DNA from: Flavobacteriales bacterium
GTDB taxonomy: Bacteria > Bacteroidota > Bacteroidia > Flavobacteriales_D > Parvicellaceae
Assembly (NCBI GenBank): GCA_025210295.1
Contig: JAOASC010000020.1
Location: forward strand, 80,245 to 144,244
Reading direction: 5' to 3'
DNA length: 64,000 bases
The notes below the pieces were generated by a model that saw nothing but the letters and a program-made list of their open reading frames with translations, was not told where the DNA came from and did no database searches. Of the stretch, positions 10,003 through 19,082 are shown piece after piece. The position numbers and the translations under genes were made by a program. Within the stretch, counting starts at the first letter, position 1, and each line of letters begins with the position of its first letter.

Positions 10003-10137
10003 AGGTTTCTTATCTAATGATGTTGTTTAAAATCATAAAATAATTACTTGATGATGGACTAATTATTCAACTCAAAAAACTAAAATGCTGTGAAATACAA
10101 GTTGCTGTTAAAATTTACTCCCTCCAACAATATTCTA

Positions 10138-10851
10138 TTACTTCGGTCTGTAGATACTTCTTGGATAGTCTAAAATATTCAGTTGCTCTTTATTCAACTC
10201 TCTCAATGCATCTTTTGCTATCCATTGTGCAGCTTTGCTTTTATTTTGAAGAATACGATTGGCACTTTCTATTGCTAACTGATGTAAGTCTTTGTTTCTT
10301 TTACCAATACTTCTTAACGCCCAATTTACAGCTTTTTTGACATAAATTCTCTCATCTTCAATAGCTTGTTCGATTACAGGAATAAATGCTTCGATTTGAC
10401 TATTTGCAGCATTCTTATTGGCAAAACAATACCCCACCATTAAGGTATAACCTGCTCTTTTTTGGAACTCTTCTTCCCTTTTTGTCCATTCAAACACCTT
10501 TTGATAAGCAAAGCTGGTTGCCCCTAAAAAGCTCATACAGAAAGAATCGCAAATTTCCCAATTTTCAAACGTACTTACCCATTTTTCGGCAAGCTCCTCT
10601 GTTACATTTTTTGGATCATATAACTTCGAACACAACAAACGTCCTTCATAAATGCCTGAATCAAATAACTGAATAGCTAACGCGTCATTTTCTGGACTTT
10701 TCTTCCCACATTTTTTAGCCAGTTCTTTTAAATCTTTGTGGTATACTCCTAACGAATTATTGGCTACGACTCCAAACTTTTGTTGTTTAAACTGAACCTT
10801 GTCTTGATCTGCTAAACGTTTAAGCTCTGCTATGACTTCTTGATAATTCAC
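10138..10851 (-). CDS. DNA alkylation repair protein, AlkD-like HEAT-repeat
   Basis: 237 residues made of short amphipathic helix pairs, the ALK (HEAT-like) fold of AlkC/AlkD glycosylases. The segment KKAVNWALRSIGKRN is the most conserved part of the family, and WEICDSFCMSFLGA matches the DNA-facing helices. AlkD enzymes release 3- and 7-alkylated purines without flipping the base. Many Bacteroidota paralogues exist with unproven activity, so catalysis is inferred. It begins 7 bases after the pcm stop, so the two genes are cotranscribed as a small macromolecule-repair unit. Confidence 0.85.
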   Translation of the reverse strand: MNYQEVIAELKRLADQDKVQFKQQKFGVVANNSLGVYHKDLKELAKKCGKKSPENDALAIQLFDSGIYEGRLLCSKLYDPKNVTEELAEKWVSTFENWEICDSFCMSFLGATSFAYQKVFEWTKREEEFQKRAGYTLMVGYCFANKNAANSQIEAFIPVIEQAIEDERIYVKKAVNWALRSIGKRNKDLHQLAIESANRILQNKSKAAQWIAKDALRELNKEQLNILDYPRSIYRPK

Positions 10852-10858
10852 AAGGTTA

Positions 10859-11512
10859 TTAATACTGTTTATTCACCAACATTGGAACAAAACTAAATTC
10901 TCCAAATTCAGTTTTTTCGATTGTGTTTTCTCCAGTTTTCACAAGTAGCGTCATAATTTGTTTGTCGCCTTCTCCCAAAGGAATAACCATTCTTCCGCCT
11001 ACTTTTAATTGTTTGACCAATTCTTCTGGAATATGAGGAGCACCACAGGTGATAATGATTCTATCGTAAGGCCCAAAAACATCTTTACCAACAAAACCAT
11101 CTCCAAAAAATGCTTGAGCCCGATAATTCATATCGTGTAACAAACGCTTGGTCTTAACAAATAATTCTCGTTGTCGCTCTATAGTATATACTTTTGCTCC
11201 CATTTCACACAATACCGCAGTTTGATAACCAGACCCTGTACCTATCTCAAGTACTTTGGTCCCCTTAGAAACTTGTAACAAATCTGTTTGAAACGCAACA
11301 GTATAGGGCTGAGAAATAGTTTGCCCTGCTCCTATTGGAAAAGCGACATCTTCGTAGGCAAACTTGTTATGAAAAACTTTATCAAAATAAATATGTCGAG
11401 GAACTTTACCGATCACCTCTAGTACTTCTTCATTCGTAATCCCTTTCTCTCTAAGTGTTAGCACCAGTTTTTTACGCTGTCCTTGATGTAAAAATGTATC
11501 TTCGATATTCAT
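10859..11512 (-). CDS. pcm: protein-L-isoaspartate O-methyltransferase
   Basis: I chose the ATG at 11512 (MNIEDTF); an upstream in-frame Met at 11560 would add 16 hydrophobic residues that the family lacks. The product is 217 residues, the usual length. SAM binding is shown by VLEIGTGSGYQTAVL, and the preceding AFPIGAGQTISQPY segment is the substrate-binding signature of PCMT. The enzyme methylates L-isoaspartyl residues in aged proteins and starts their repair. It is followed by an AlkD-like gene after 7 bases. Confidence 0.93.
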   Translation of the reverse strand: MNIEDTFLHQGQRKKLVLTLREKGITNEEVLEVIGKVPRHIYFDKVFHNKFAYEDVAFPIGAGQTISQPYTVAFQTDLLQVSKGTKVLEIGTGSGYQTAVLCEMGAKVYTIERQRELFVKTKRLLHDMNYRAQAFFGDGFVGKDVFGPYDRIIITCGAPHIPEELVKQLKVGGRMVIPLGEGDKQIMTLLVKTGENTIEKTEFGEFSFVPMLVNKQY

Positions 11513-11602
11513 AATAACAAAAATAAGGTACTTTCTAAAAAATTGAAAATCTACATACAATTAGATGCTAACAAACACTTTTGAATAAATTTTATCCCCT
11601 TA

Positions 11603-13057
11603 TTAGGCTCCCTCAAAATAGTAAAATGTAATTCCCGCTATGTTTTCAGTTTTAACTAAACGATACCTCGATGATAAGGTATTCAAAATATTATTATTGG
11701 GGTGATGATAAGCGCTTTTGTTGTCTATAAATACAACCTTTTCACCAGTTGATTCAACTAATTCTGTAGCATTATATATCGGATAAATTTTATTCTTATT
11801 CAAGGGCTTTTTGAAAACACGTTCTGTTTGATAATCATCAAAATAGGTTTGAAAGAGATGTCGATCCCAATAGTATACGATTTCTTTATCAAAAAAAACT
11901 GGAGCAAAGTAAATGGTAGCTGCCTCCTCTTTTTGGATTTGTTTGATTTGTTCAGCAACAGGCTTTATTTCTATATGAGTCCCACTATAAAGAGCTTCTT
12001 TAGTACTCACCTCAAAGGATAATAACATAGCTAATACTGATACCAACAATAACCATCTAGTCCCCCATTTTTGTTGGTTGTTAAATTGATAAAGTACACT
12101 TACAAAACTTAAATATAAAATGGGCAGCAAAAAGTAAAAATAACGATTTAGGAGTATCCCTAATTTAAAAGAAATTATAAATGAGATCCCCAAAGGCAGC
12201 CATACAAATAAGTGTAAAATCACTTTATTCTTTTTCTTCTCTTTTGTAATCCCCCATTTGATTAAACCTATTACCATCACCACAATGAATAGCACTGTAA
12301 CAAGCGGCTTATTCCAGTAATCAACCAAAAGGAAATAAAAAGCATCAATGCCACTAGATGTTTTTACCCAGGTTCCGTTTACTCCAGAATCTAGCATTCG
12401 CTTGAACAATACAGGAACAATAGGAGCTCCAATTAACAATAAAGTACCAAGATGTATCAGGTATTTCTTAATTAAATTACGGTAAATGAATAAAACGATT
12501 GCTCCTTCCATTACTGGAATCCAATACGCCATATAGTGACTATAGAGTATCAATCCATTTACAACGGTTAACCCTAGCCATGAAGCATTAGGTTGACCTT
12601 TATGAATAATATCTAGAAAAAAATAAACAGACCAAGCCACCAAAAAGCCTATTAAACTATAAACTCTTGCTTCATGAGCCAAAAACAATGAAAATGAAGA
12701 AAATATAAATAACAAAGCGGTATAAAAACCTGCTTTTTTTCCAATAAATCGCTCTCCAATGTATATAATTGGCAGAACTGTTCCTACATTAAATAATAAA
12801 CTTAAACTTCGAATCGACAGCTCACTTACTCCAAAAGGTTGAATCCAAAAATGCAATAAAATTTCCCATAAAGGAGGGTTATTCCCTTTAAAAAGCCAGG
12901 TTGTAATTTCCTTTACAGAAAGCTGGGCATTATATACAGAAAAACATTCATCTCCTCCAATATCTGTTTCTACAATATTCCATCCTTTAAGTAGACCTGC
13001 TAACACTAGCAGTAAGCTACTCCATAACAGTGTTTTATATTTAATTAAAGAACTCAT
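11603..13057 (-). CDS. GT39/ArnT-like membrane glycosyltransferase
   Basis: 484 residues with about ten transmembrane segments. The first extracytoplasmic loop contains DIGGDECFS, the acidic DE pair of GT-C enzymes of the PMT/ArnT type that use lipid-phosphate sugars. The following PPLWEILLHFW segment is also typical. The final 120 residues are soluble and probably periplasmic. It likely glycosylates a lipid or protein on the outer face of the inner membrane. Its ATG overlaps the phenylalanine hydroxylase stop by 4 bases (ATGA), so translation is coupled, though the two functions seem unrelated. A second GT39 protein is encoded at 34068. Confidence 0.82.
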   Translation of the reverse strand: MSSLIKYKTLLWSSLLLVLAGLLKGWNIVETDIGGDECFSVYNAQLSVKEITTWLFKGNNPPLWEILLHFWIQPFGVSELSIRSLSLLFNVGTVLPIIYIGERFIGKKAGFYTALLFIFSSFSLFLAHEARVYSLIGFLVAWSVYFFLDIIHKGQPNASWLGLTVVNGLILYSHYMAYWIPVMEGAIVLFIYRNLIKKYLIHLGTLLLIGAPIVPVLFKRMLDSGVNGTWVKTSSGIDAFYFLLVDYWNKPLVTVLFIVVMVIGLIKWGITKEKKKNKVILHLFVWLPLGISFIISFKLGILLNRYFYFLLPILYLSFVSVLYQFNNQQKWGTRWLLLVSVLAMLLSFEVSTKEALYSGTHIEIKPVAEQIKQIQKEEAATIYFAPVFFDKEIVYYWDRHLFQTYFDDYQTERVFKKPLNKNKIYPIYNATELVESTGEKVVFIDNKSAYHHPNNNILNTLSSRYRLVKTENIAGITFYYFEGA

Positions 13058-13764
13058 AAAACTGCTTCAATTCCTTCAAGGGAAGCAAAAAGCTCTTCAA
13101 AAGAATCGATACATATATATTCATCTTGAACTTCATCAGTATGAAATGATTTTTTCAATACTTCATGAATTTTGAAAGGAATCTTTTCAATATCTGGTCG
13201 AACACATCTATTAGACTCTCCATAAGAAGATATAATTCCAGCTCCATATATCGTTGGGTTGTGCTGGTTAATCATTCCAAACTCTATCGTAAACCAATAT
13301 AAACGCTGTAATTCAGTAACTTTTTCTTTATCGTCTATTACACTACATCCTATTTTTCCAAACTTCTGCATAAACTCAGAAAAGACGGGATTAGAAAGCA
13401 AAGGTACATGCCCAAAAATATCATGGAACATATCAGGCTCTTCTAAATAATCTAACTGTTCCATTGTTCTAAGCCAAGTAGAAGAACAAAACTTTTTCTC
13501 CGCCAACAATTGAAAAAACTCTTCAACAGGAATCAATCCTGGTACAATTACAATTTCCCAACCTGTTGACTGTTTAAACCATTCATTAATAGCTGCTATA
13601 CAAGGAATAGACTCAGCATTTAAAACAGGAGACAGTTCATTTAAAGCAAGCTCATATTCTTCTGAGACTTTATCTTTTAGGTTTTTAACTTGTCGGTTAA
13701 ATAGTGTTTTCCAAACAGTTTTATCTTCGGAAGTATAAGCTTCCATATCTTGTATCATCATCAA
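13054..13764 (-). CDS. phhA: phenylalanine 4-monooxygenase
   Basis: 236 residues, the length of bacterial single-domain aromatic amino acid hydroxylases. The iron ligands are visible as His114 and His119 in FHDIFGH and Glu161 in FTIEFGM. The enzyme converts phenylalanine to tyrosine with a pterin cofactor and oxygen. There is no N-terminal ACT domain, as expected for bacteria. It lies between mazG (6 bases upstream) and a GT39 gene (4-base overlap). Tyrosine or tryptophan hydroxylase activity cannot be excluded by eye, but phenylalanine is the usual bacterial substrate. Confidence 0.92.
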   Translation of the reverse strand: MMMIQDMEAYTSEDKTVWKTLFNRQVKNLKDKVSEEYELALNELSPVLNAESIPCIAAINEWFKQSTGWEIVIVPGLIPVEEFFQLLAEKKFCSSTWLRTMEQLDYLEEPDMFHDIFGHVPLLSNPVFSEFMQKFGKIGCSVIDDKEKVTELQRLYWFTIEFGMINQHNPTIYGAGIISSYGESNRCVRPDIEKIPFKIHEVLKKSFHTDEVQDEYICIDSFEELFASLEGIEAVL

Positions 13765-13770
13765 ACGGTC

Positions 13771-14553
13771 TTATTTCTTTTTTGCTGCTTCCCAATAAGC
13801 ATTCATTTCATCTAACGTCATTGAAGAAATTTCCTTTCCTTCTGCTTTAGCCCCCTCTTCCAGGTATTGAAAACGTTGAATAAACTTTTTATTCGTTTTT
13901 TCTAGCGCACTTTCAGGGTCAACACCAATAAAACGAGCATAATTAATCAGAGAAAACAATACGTCTCCAAATTCTGCTTCTATTTTTTCTTGACTTCCCT
14001 CATTTATCTCAGTATGTAACTCTTTAAACTCTTCTTGTACCTTTTCAAAAACTTGTTCTTTTTGATCCCAATCAAAGCCTACACCTCTAGCCTTTTCTTG
14101 AATTCTTGTGGCTTTTACCATAGAAGGTAATGACTTAGGTACTCCAGCTAAAACCGACTTTTTATTCTTTTTAATTTTGATTTTCTCCCAATTAGCTTTG
14201 ACTTCTTCTTCTGTCTCAGCTACTACATCACCATAAATATGCGGGTGTCTCTCCACTAACTTATCACAAACAGTATTCAAAACATCTGCCACATCAAAAG
14301 CTCCTACTTCAGACCCTAATTTTGAGTAAAAAACCATGTGTAACATCAAGTCTCCTATTTCACCTTTGATTTCATCTAGGTTCTTCTCTAGAATTGCATC
14401 TGTCAATTCATAAGTCTCTTCTATTGTTAAATAACTTAAACTTTCAAATGTTTGTTTTTTATCCCAAGGACATTTTGCCCTTAAATCTTCCATGATCCCT
14501 AAAAGCCTTTCAAATGCTTTTAGTTTATCTTCTATACTGTTGTTTGCTTGCAT
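13771..14553 (-). CDS. mazG: nucleoside triphosphate pyrophosphohydrolase
   Basis: 260 residues with two MazG helical repeats. The first has the metal-binding EETYE plus EIGDLMLH pair (ExxE...ExxD), and the second has EEFKELHTEI plus EFGDVLFSLINYARF. LRAKCPWDKKQTFESL at the N-terminus is diagnostic. The enzyme hydrolyses (d)NTPs to monophosphates and clears abnormal nucleotides. It heads a minus-strand operon with phhA and a GT39 gene. Confidence 0.94.
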   Translation of the reverse strand: MQANNSIEDKLKAFERLLGIMEDLRAKCPWDKKQTFESLSYLTIEETYELTDAILEKNLDEIKGEIGDLMLHMVFYSKLGSEVGAFDVADVLNTVCDKLVERHPHIYGDVVAETEEEVKANWEKIKIKKNKKSVLAGVPKSLPSMVKATRIQEKARGVGFDWDQKEQVFEKVQEEFKELHTEINEGSQEKIEAEFGDVLFSLINYARFIGVDPESALEKTNKKFIQRFQYLEEGAKAEGKEISSMTLDEMNAYWEAAKKK

Positions 14554-14603
14554 CCTGTAAAAGTAATGACTTCAATTAAAATGATAGATATTTTAGCATA
14601 AAA

Positions 14604-14627
14604 AAAGCCCTATATAGATAGGGCTTT
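14604..14627 (-). terminator. hairpin terminator after the YqaE-like lipoprotein gene
   Basis: A perfect 10-bp stem (AAAGCCCTAT with ATAGGGCTTT) and 4-base loop followed by a T run on the minus strand, 23 bases after the stop at 14651. Confidence 0.85.
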
Positions 14628-14650
14628 ATAATTAAGGTTAGGTTAAAAAC

Positions 14651-15289
14651 CTAAATCATATCGAATATTACTAAAAGCGCGTAAATTACTCCAGGTAAAA
14701 TAAAGAACAACCATAATAATACTGAAATTAATGTTTTTGTTGGATCCCAATCTGTATAAATTCCAACAGCAACAAAAGGAAGTATAATTGCCAAAACAAT
14801 TAACAAGATCATCATGTCATCTGCTAAATTTGAAGCAGTATTTGATGAACTACTAATCATTGAGTCTTTGTTTATTTTTGATTTTACCTTAGCCATTTTC
14901 TTCGCTAACTTTTCTACAGTTTTATGTTCCTTTACAGGTTCTTCTTTCTGAGATGTTGTTGATTTCACATTAGTCTCAGCGACCTCTTCTACTACAGAAT
15001 TAACAGGGGCAGTTTTGGATACTACTGCTTCTTTTGGTGTTTTTATTTGAACTTCAATTGGCTCAACGCTGTTTTCTGAAGCTTGGTTCAACACCAATTC
15101 TTCTTGCTGTTCCTTTCCTTGAACCTTGTGATTTTTCTTTATGGATTTATGAAAACCTTTATTGTATTTTCTTTTTTGTAAAAAACCACTTGTTACTACA
15201 CTTTCAGATGTACTACAAGAAGAAAATATTAAAGCGAAAACTGCCACTAATGTGAACAGTAAAGATGATTTTGTAATGATTTGTTTCAT
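14651..15289 (-). CDS. lipoprotein with C-terminal YqaE/Pmp3 membrane domain
   Basis: 212 residues. The N-terminus is a lipoprotein signal with lipobox-like IFSSC. A Lys/Glu-rich linker of about 110 residues follows, including RKYNKGFHKSIKKNHK, a motif I associate with Bacteroidota YqaE lipoproteins. The last 55 residues hold two hydrophobic helices with WDPTKTLISVLLWLFFILPG, the PMP3/YqaE pattern. Pmp3 proteins affect membrane potential and salt tolerance in yeast; the bacterial role is unproven. If the lipobox is used, the protein would be anchored by lipid at one end and by helices at the other. A terminator follows. Confidence 0.8.
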   Translation of the reverse strand: MKQIITKSSLLFTLVAVFALIFSSCSTSESVVTSGFLQKRKYNKGFHKSIKKNHKVQGKEQQEELVLNQASENSVEPIEVQIKTPKEAVVSKTAPVNSVVEEVAETNVKSTTSQKEEPVKEHKTVEKLAKKMAKVKSKINKDSMISSSSNTASNLADDMMILLIVLAIILPFVAVGIYTDWDPTKTLISVLLWLFFILPGVIYALLVIFDMI

Positions 15290-15333
15290 GATTTTTATAT
15301 TTTTTTCAAAATTAAATATTTTATCTCTAACTG

Positions 15334-17601
15334 TTACTCTTTAACTATTTCTGTTGTTAACACTAATCTTTTAATTTTTGGAAAAGCATTCGCAAAAATA
15401 GTTGCTGATTTAACTTGTTTTCCTTCTAAATGCTTCGTGTCTAATTCCATTGTAAAAATAGCTTGACCTCCTGGCTGAATGCTTTTTGTGTCAATTGAAA
15501 TCTTTGTACAACTACAAACTGTTTCCATTCCAACAATTTCTAATGGAGCATTTCCTGTATTTTTGATGATAAATTCATGTTTTAAAACTTCTCCTTGTTT
15601 CACTTTACCAAAATCATACGTCCCAGTACCAACTGTTAAAGCTGCATAAGCTCCTTTTCGTTCAGCAAAAGTAACTGACTGAATTTCTATTTTACGCTCT
15701 AAAGCAGCACCTTTACTATAAACAGAATTACGTTGATCATTATAGTTATCACTTATCGCATTACTAGCAGTATATTCTCCAAATGGTATTTTTACAAAAG
15801 AAAGTGTTCCTCCATCTGGTGCAGTAGCATCTAAATATGGGATAAACTCTCCTTTATTGTATTCTCTGAGGTAGTTAATTAAACTTGAAATTCGTCGTTT
15901 AGTTAAATTCACATTATACGCTGTTTTTGCTAGAGGACTTGCAAACCCTTTTATTGTTATTTCAATCTTTTGTCCCTTTTTTAATTCTGCCAGAAGCAAA
16001 TTCGTAAATAAATTTAAATCAGATACACCTTTATCAACATAATGCTTAAATAGATTATCTATATCCAACTCTGCTTCCAATGCTTGCTCATCTTTTAACC
16101 CCTTAGCATATTCTGTTTTATACTTAGGGTGTAGTGAAGTATAAGCATCATAGGTTGTTAGATAATTTAAAGCGACAACAGTATCCATACTTCTAGGCCC
16201 AGGTCTATCGTTATGGAAATAGAGCGTTACAGGCAAGTATTTATTCAAATCATCCAGTGTTACAATCTCTTGATTTTCAGCTATCTTTTCTTCATTTAGA
16301 ATTTTCACTTCATAAATATCATTACAACATGTTGGTCCTTTTTGATAATAGCTTCCCAATCTATTTGAGGTTAAATACCCTACTCTTTCATTATCTTTCT
16401 CTGGATAAATAGTGTAATACAAGTCATTCCATTGCGTATTTATTGGAGCTAATAAATTTTCTGGTTTAGTTAAGTTCTCTGGTGTACCTTTAGATTTAAA
16501 GACATCAAAACCTCCTTTTCCAAAATGCCAATTTGAACTAAAATATAATACTCGATCTACTGTATCATAAAACGGTGTCACTTCATTATCAATAGAATTG
16601 ACTAATTTACCTGCATTAATAGGCTTAGAATAGGTATTCCCATCTAATATTTTTGAATACCAAATATCCAATTTTCCATATCCTCCTTTTCGATTGGACA
16701 CAAAAAATAAATACTCTTGTCCATCAATTTCACAAAAATTAGGTTGCGTAGTCGTTGTACCCTTGGCATTTATTCGCTCTGGCAATTCAGTAGGAACGCT
16801 CCATTTTCCATTGGTTAACTTGGTATAAACTAACTTACATTGATTAAGACTATCGCATTGCGTAAAAAATAAAATCCCCTTAGCTGCATTAAAAGAACTG
16901 TTGGCATTATGTAATTGGGGGGAATTAATACTTTCTGCTATTAATTTCGATGTTTTTACAGAACTATCATTAAGCTCAGCTTCATATTGTTTTACCCTAT
17001 ACCAATCATCATGAACCTCCAATTCTCCCGCTTTCTTATTCGCTCTAAGACTACTAAAGAAAAGTTTATCTGTAACTTTATTTGCTGCAAACTCCGAATC
17101 TGTTGTATTCACATGCTCACCAATATTACTCACATAAACATTTTCTGTTGAATCATTCTTGATCCGATTAGCATAATTACAGGATAAGCCTTCTTGCCTT
17201 GCTTTTTGGTATTCATATCCTTTTTTATTTCTACTATACTTTGATTTAACCTTCTTCCATGTTTTAGATGCTGTTCTATATGCTGCATTGTACTTTTGCA
17301 TAGACGCTAGCCAAAAGGATGCGTCTTTGTATATTCTTCCTCCTTTGTCTTTATCCCAAACTTTTTCGTAATAATATGCAGCTTTAGTATAATTATTATA
17401 CTTCCTCAAAGCTTCAGCATATTTGTATAGTAAATCGATCTTGGAAGAATCAATTTCCATAGCTTGTTTGTAGTAAATTGATGCGCCATAATAATCACCA
17501 GCTTCAGCATTGATATCTGCATAGTCAATCAACTGTTTATAGCTTTGAGCAGAGGTAAACAACGCTCCACAACTTATCATTATGACTAATATATACCGCA
17601 T
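15334..17601 (-). CDS. TPR-PD40-OmpA-DUF1573 envelope protein
   Basis: 755 residues with a signal peptide (MRYILVIMISCGALFTSAQ). TPR repeats cover about 20-125 (YYGASIYYKQAMEIDSSK, NYTKAAYYYEKVW). A PD40 beta-propeller covers about 155-430 (FFVSNRKGGYGKLDIWYSK, LYFSSNWHFGKGGFDVFKS). An OmpA-like peptidoglycan-binding domain covers about 480-665, with IEITIKGFASPLAKTAYNVN and LTKRRISSLINYL. A DUF1573 Ig-like domain with CSCTKIS closes the protein. TPR-PD40-OmpA is a common Bacteroidota periplasmic layout, close to T9SS PorE; the terminal DUF1573 is an extra module. Its ATG overlaps the upstream lipoprotein stop by one base (TAATG), so the two are coupled. Confidence 0.83.
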   Translation of the reverse strand: MRYILVIMISCGALFTSAQSYKQLIDYADINAEAGDYYGASIYYKQAMEIDSSKIDLLYKYAEALRKYNNYTKAAYYYEKVWDKDKGGRIYKDASFWLASMQKYNAAYRTASKTWKKVKSKYSRNKKGYEYQKARQEGLSCNYANRIKNDSTENVYVSNIGEHVNTTDSEFAANKVTDKLFFSSLRANKKAGELEVHDDWYRVKQYEAELNDSSVKTSKLIAESINSPQLHNANSSFNAAKGILFFTQCDSLNQCKLVYTKLTNGKWSVPTELPERINAKGTTTTQPNFCEIDGQEYLFFVSNRKGGYGKLDIWYSKILDGNTYSKPINAGKLVNSIDNEVTPFYDTVDRVLYFSSNWHFGKGGFDVFKSKGTPENLTKPENLLAPINTQWNDLYYTIYPEKDNERVGYLTSNRLGSYYQKGPTCCNDIYEVKILNEEKIAENQEIVTLDDLNKYLPVTLYFHNDRPGPRSMDTVVALNYLTTYDAYTSLHPKYKTEYAKGLKDEQALEAELDIDNLFKHYVDKGVSDLNLFTNLLLAELKKGQKIEITIKGFASPLAKTAYNVNLTKRRISSLINYLREYNKGEFIPYLDATAPDGGTLSFVKIPFGEYTASNAISDNYNDQRNSVYSKGAALERKIEIQSVTFAERKGAYAALTVGTGTYDFGKVKQGEVLKHEFIIKNTGNAPLEIVGMETVCSCTKISIDTKSIQPGGQAIFTMELDTKHLEGKQVKSATIFANAFPKIKRLVLTTEIVKE

Positions 17602-18086
17602 TAATTTATTACCTTTTTAACAAGACTATCAGCAACAATATGAACTAATTCCTCAATAGTCGATAGCTCAAATGCCTCTTTACTTTCTTTGCTATATGTT
17701 TCCGAATAAACAGACTTATTTGTTTCTTGAACAACCTGATAATCAACTTTTATTTCAGTTACATTTAGTGGTGGGCCATTCACATGGATTTTAAACTCTT
17801 TAAATGTTAATTGTTTAATTATTAGTAACTGCTTTGCTGCTGACTTTTCTTTAAAGTTATACCCTTTTTGTAGGAGTTTCTCTTCTACCCTTTCATTTAA
17901 AACTTGTACAACAGTTTTCATATTATCGTTATTTAACAATATGATATCCTCTTCGAAAGAAGCATTCACTACTGAATAATCTAGGTCAAAAAAAACAGTT
18001 TTTTCGGCTGTGGTGGTTTCTGTTTTAGTTGTCGAACAACTAATTAAACCAATTATTAGTAGGAAAAATAAATAACGCATAGTCAA
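17601..18086 (-). CDS. lipoprotein of unknown function
   Basis: 161 residues. The N-terminus MRYLFFLLIIGLISCS is a lipoprotein signal with Cys in the LISC lipobox. The rest is a mix of strands and helices without a motif I recognise. It is translationally coupled (TAATG) to the long TPR-PD40-OmpA-DUF1573 gene, so it may be an outer-membrane partner of that protein. The second Met (two residues in) is an equally good start. Confidence 0.7.
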   Translation of the reverse strand: MTMRYLFFLLIIGLISCSTTKTETTTAEKTVFFDLDYSVVNASFEEDIILLNNDNMKTVVQVLNERVEEKLLQKGYNFKEKSAAKQLLIIKQLTFKEFKIHVNGPPLNVTEIKVDYQVVQETNKSVYSETYSKESKEAFELSTIEELVHIVADSLVKKVIN

Positions 18087-18189
18087 ATATAATATATTCT
18101 TTGCTTCAATCTATATCACACAATTATTTAAAGTTAAATAAACTAATTAACGTAAGTGCTATCAAACTGCAATGACTTTATAAACAAAA

Positions 18190-18217
18190 AAAGCGATACC
18201 TATTACAGTATCGCTTT
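18190..18217 (-). terminator. hairpin terminator after the cyclophilin gene
   Basis: A perfect 10-bp stem (AAAGCGATAC with GTATCGCTTT), 8-base loop, then a T run on the minus strand, 25 bases after the stop at 18242. Confidence 0.85.
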
Positions 18218-18241
18218 CCCATTTTCTTTCTTCTTTCTTTA

Positions 18242-18673
18242 TTAAAGAACCTCTATACTATTAATTTTATCTCCTTGACGAATATCATCAATAACATCTA
18301 CTCCTTCTACGACTTTACCAAAACAAGTATGGTTTCTATCTAAATGAGCAGTATTGGTTCTACTATGGCAAATAAAGAATTGTGAACCTCCAGTATTTCT
18401 ACCAGCATGTGCCATAGACAAAACACCTCTATCATGGTATTGGTTATCTCCATCTAATTCACAATCGATCGAATAACCAGGCCCACCAGCTCCAGTTCCA
18501 TTAGGACATCCTCCTTGGATTACAAAATCCGGTATTACTCTGTGAAAATTCAATCCATTATAATACCCTTTTTCGGCTAATGTGATAAAGTTCTCTACTG
18601 TTTTTGGAGCATCATTTTCGTAAAACTCTACGGTCATGTCTCCTTTTTCTGTATGTATAATTGCTTTTTTCAT
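18242..18673 (-). CDS. peptidyl-prolyl cis-trans isomerase, cyclophilin type
   Basis: 143 residues, a minimal cyclophilin without signal peptide, so cytoplasmic. The active-site strand NFHRVIPDFVIQGG, the loop GTGAGGPGY and SQFFICHS are all present. It speeds proline isomerisation during protein folding. The start is 7 bases downstream of the stop of a small DUF4359-like gene on the same strand, so they are probably cotranscribed. Confidence 0.95.
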   Translation of the reverse strand: MKKAIIHTEKGDMTVEFYENDAPKTVENFITLAEKGYYNGLNFHRVIPDFVIQGGCPNGTGAGGPGYSIDCELDGDNQYHDRGVLSMAHAGRNTGGSQFFICHSRTNTAHLDRNHTCFGKVVEGVDVIDDIRQGDKINSIEVL

Positions 18674-18680
18674 GCGTTAT

Positions 18681-19004
18681 TTATTTAAATGGTTCTTCTG
18701 ATTGTAAAGGTAAAAAGTTTTTACCTATTCCTAAGAATTTATAGGGTTCTTGTTTATCTAATTTTACTTCATAAATAGAAAACAAATAATAGTCTTCTTT
18801 ACTGGTCAACTCTTTTGTTAACTTTCCTCCCACTTCAGCAGCTAAATCCCCTAATATATTTTTTATTTTAGACGATTCATTTTTACCTCCTTTTACCCTT
18901 GTCGCAATATATTCTTCAGAATAAACTTTAAACTCTTCTTCAGTTGGATTGGTAAAGAATAAAGCTACTGCAACAACTATAATGAATAATAAAAATTTTT
19001 TCAT
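18681..19004 (-). CDS. small DUF4359-like exported protein
   Basis: 107 residues from the ATG at 19004; the longer frame begins with a GTG and adds six residues ahead of a normal signal sequence, so the ATG is preferred. MKKFLLFIIVVAVALFFTN is one hydrophobic segment, followed by PTEEEFKVYSEEYI and a C-terminal YYLFSIYEVKL and KFLGIGKNFLPL. That layout (membrane anchor, NPTxxxFxxY, GIGxxF strand) matches DUF4359 as I recall it. The function is unknown. It lies just upstream of the cyclophilin gene. Confidence 0.7.
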   Translation of the reverse strand: MKKFLLFIIVVAVALFFTNPTEEEFKVYSEEYIATRVKGGKNESSKIKNILGDLAAEVGGKLTKELTSKEDYYLFSIYEVKLDKQEPYKFLGIGKNFLPLQSEEPFK

Positions 19005-19032
19005 GTCAACAAATTTGGGCACAAAAATAAAA

Positions 19033-19058
19033 AAAACCGCAACTTAAATTGCGGTTTT
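19033..19058 (-). terminator. hairpin terminator after the first DUF1573 gene
   Basis: A perfect 10-bp stem (AAAACCGCAA with TTGCGGTTTT) and 6-base loop, 25 bases after the stop at 19083, followed by a T run on the minus strand. Confidence 0.85.
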
Positions 19059-19082
19059 CTCTAATAATTATAGCTATAATTC

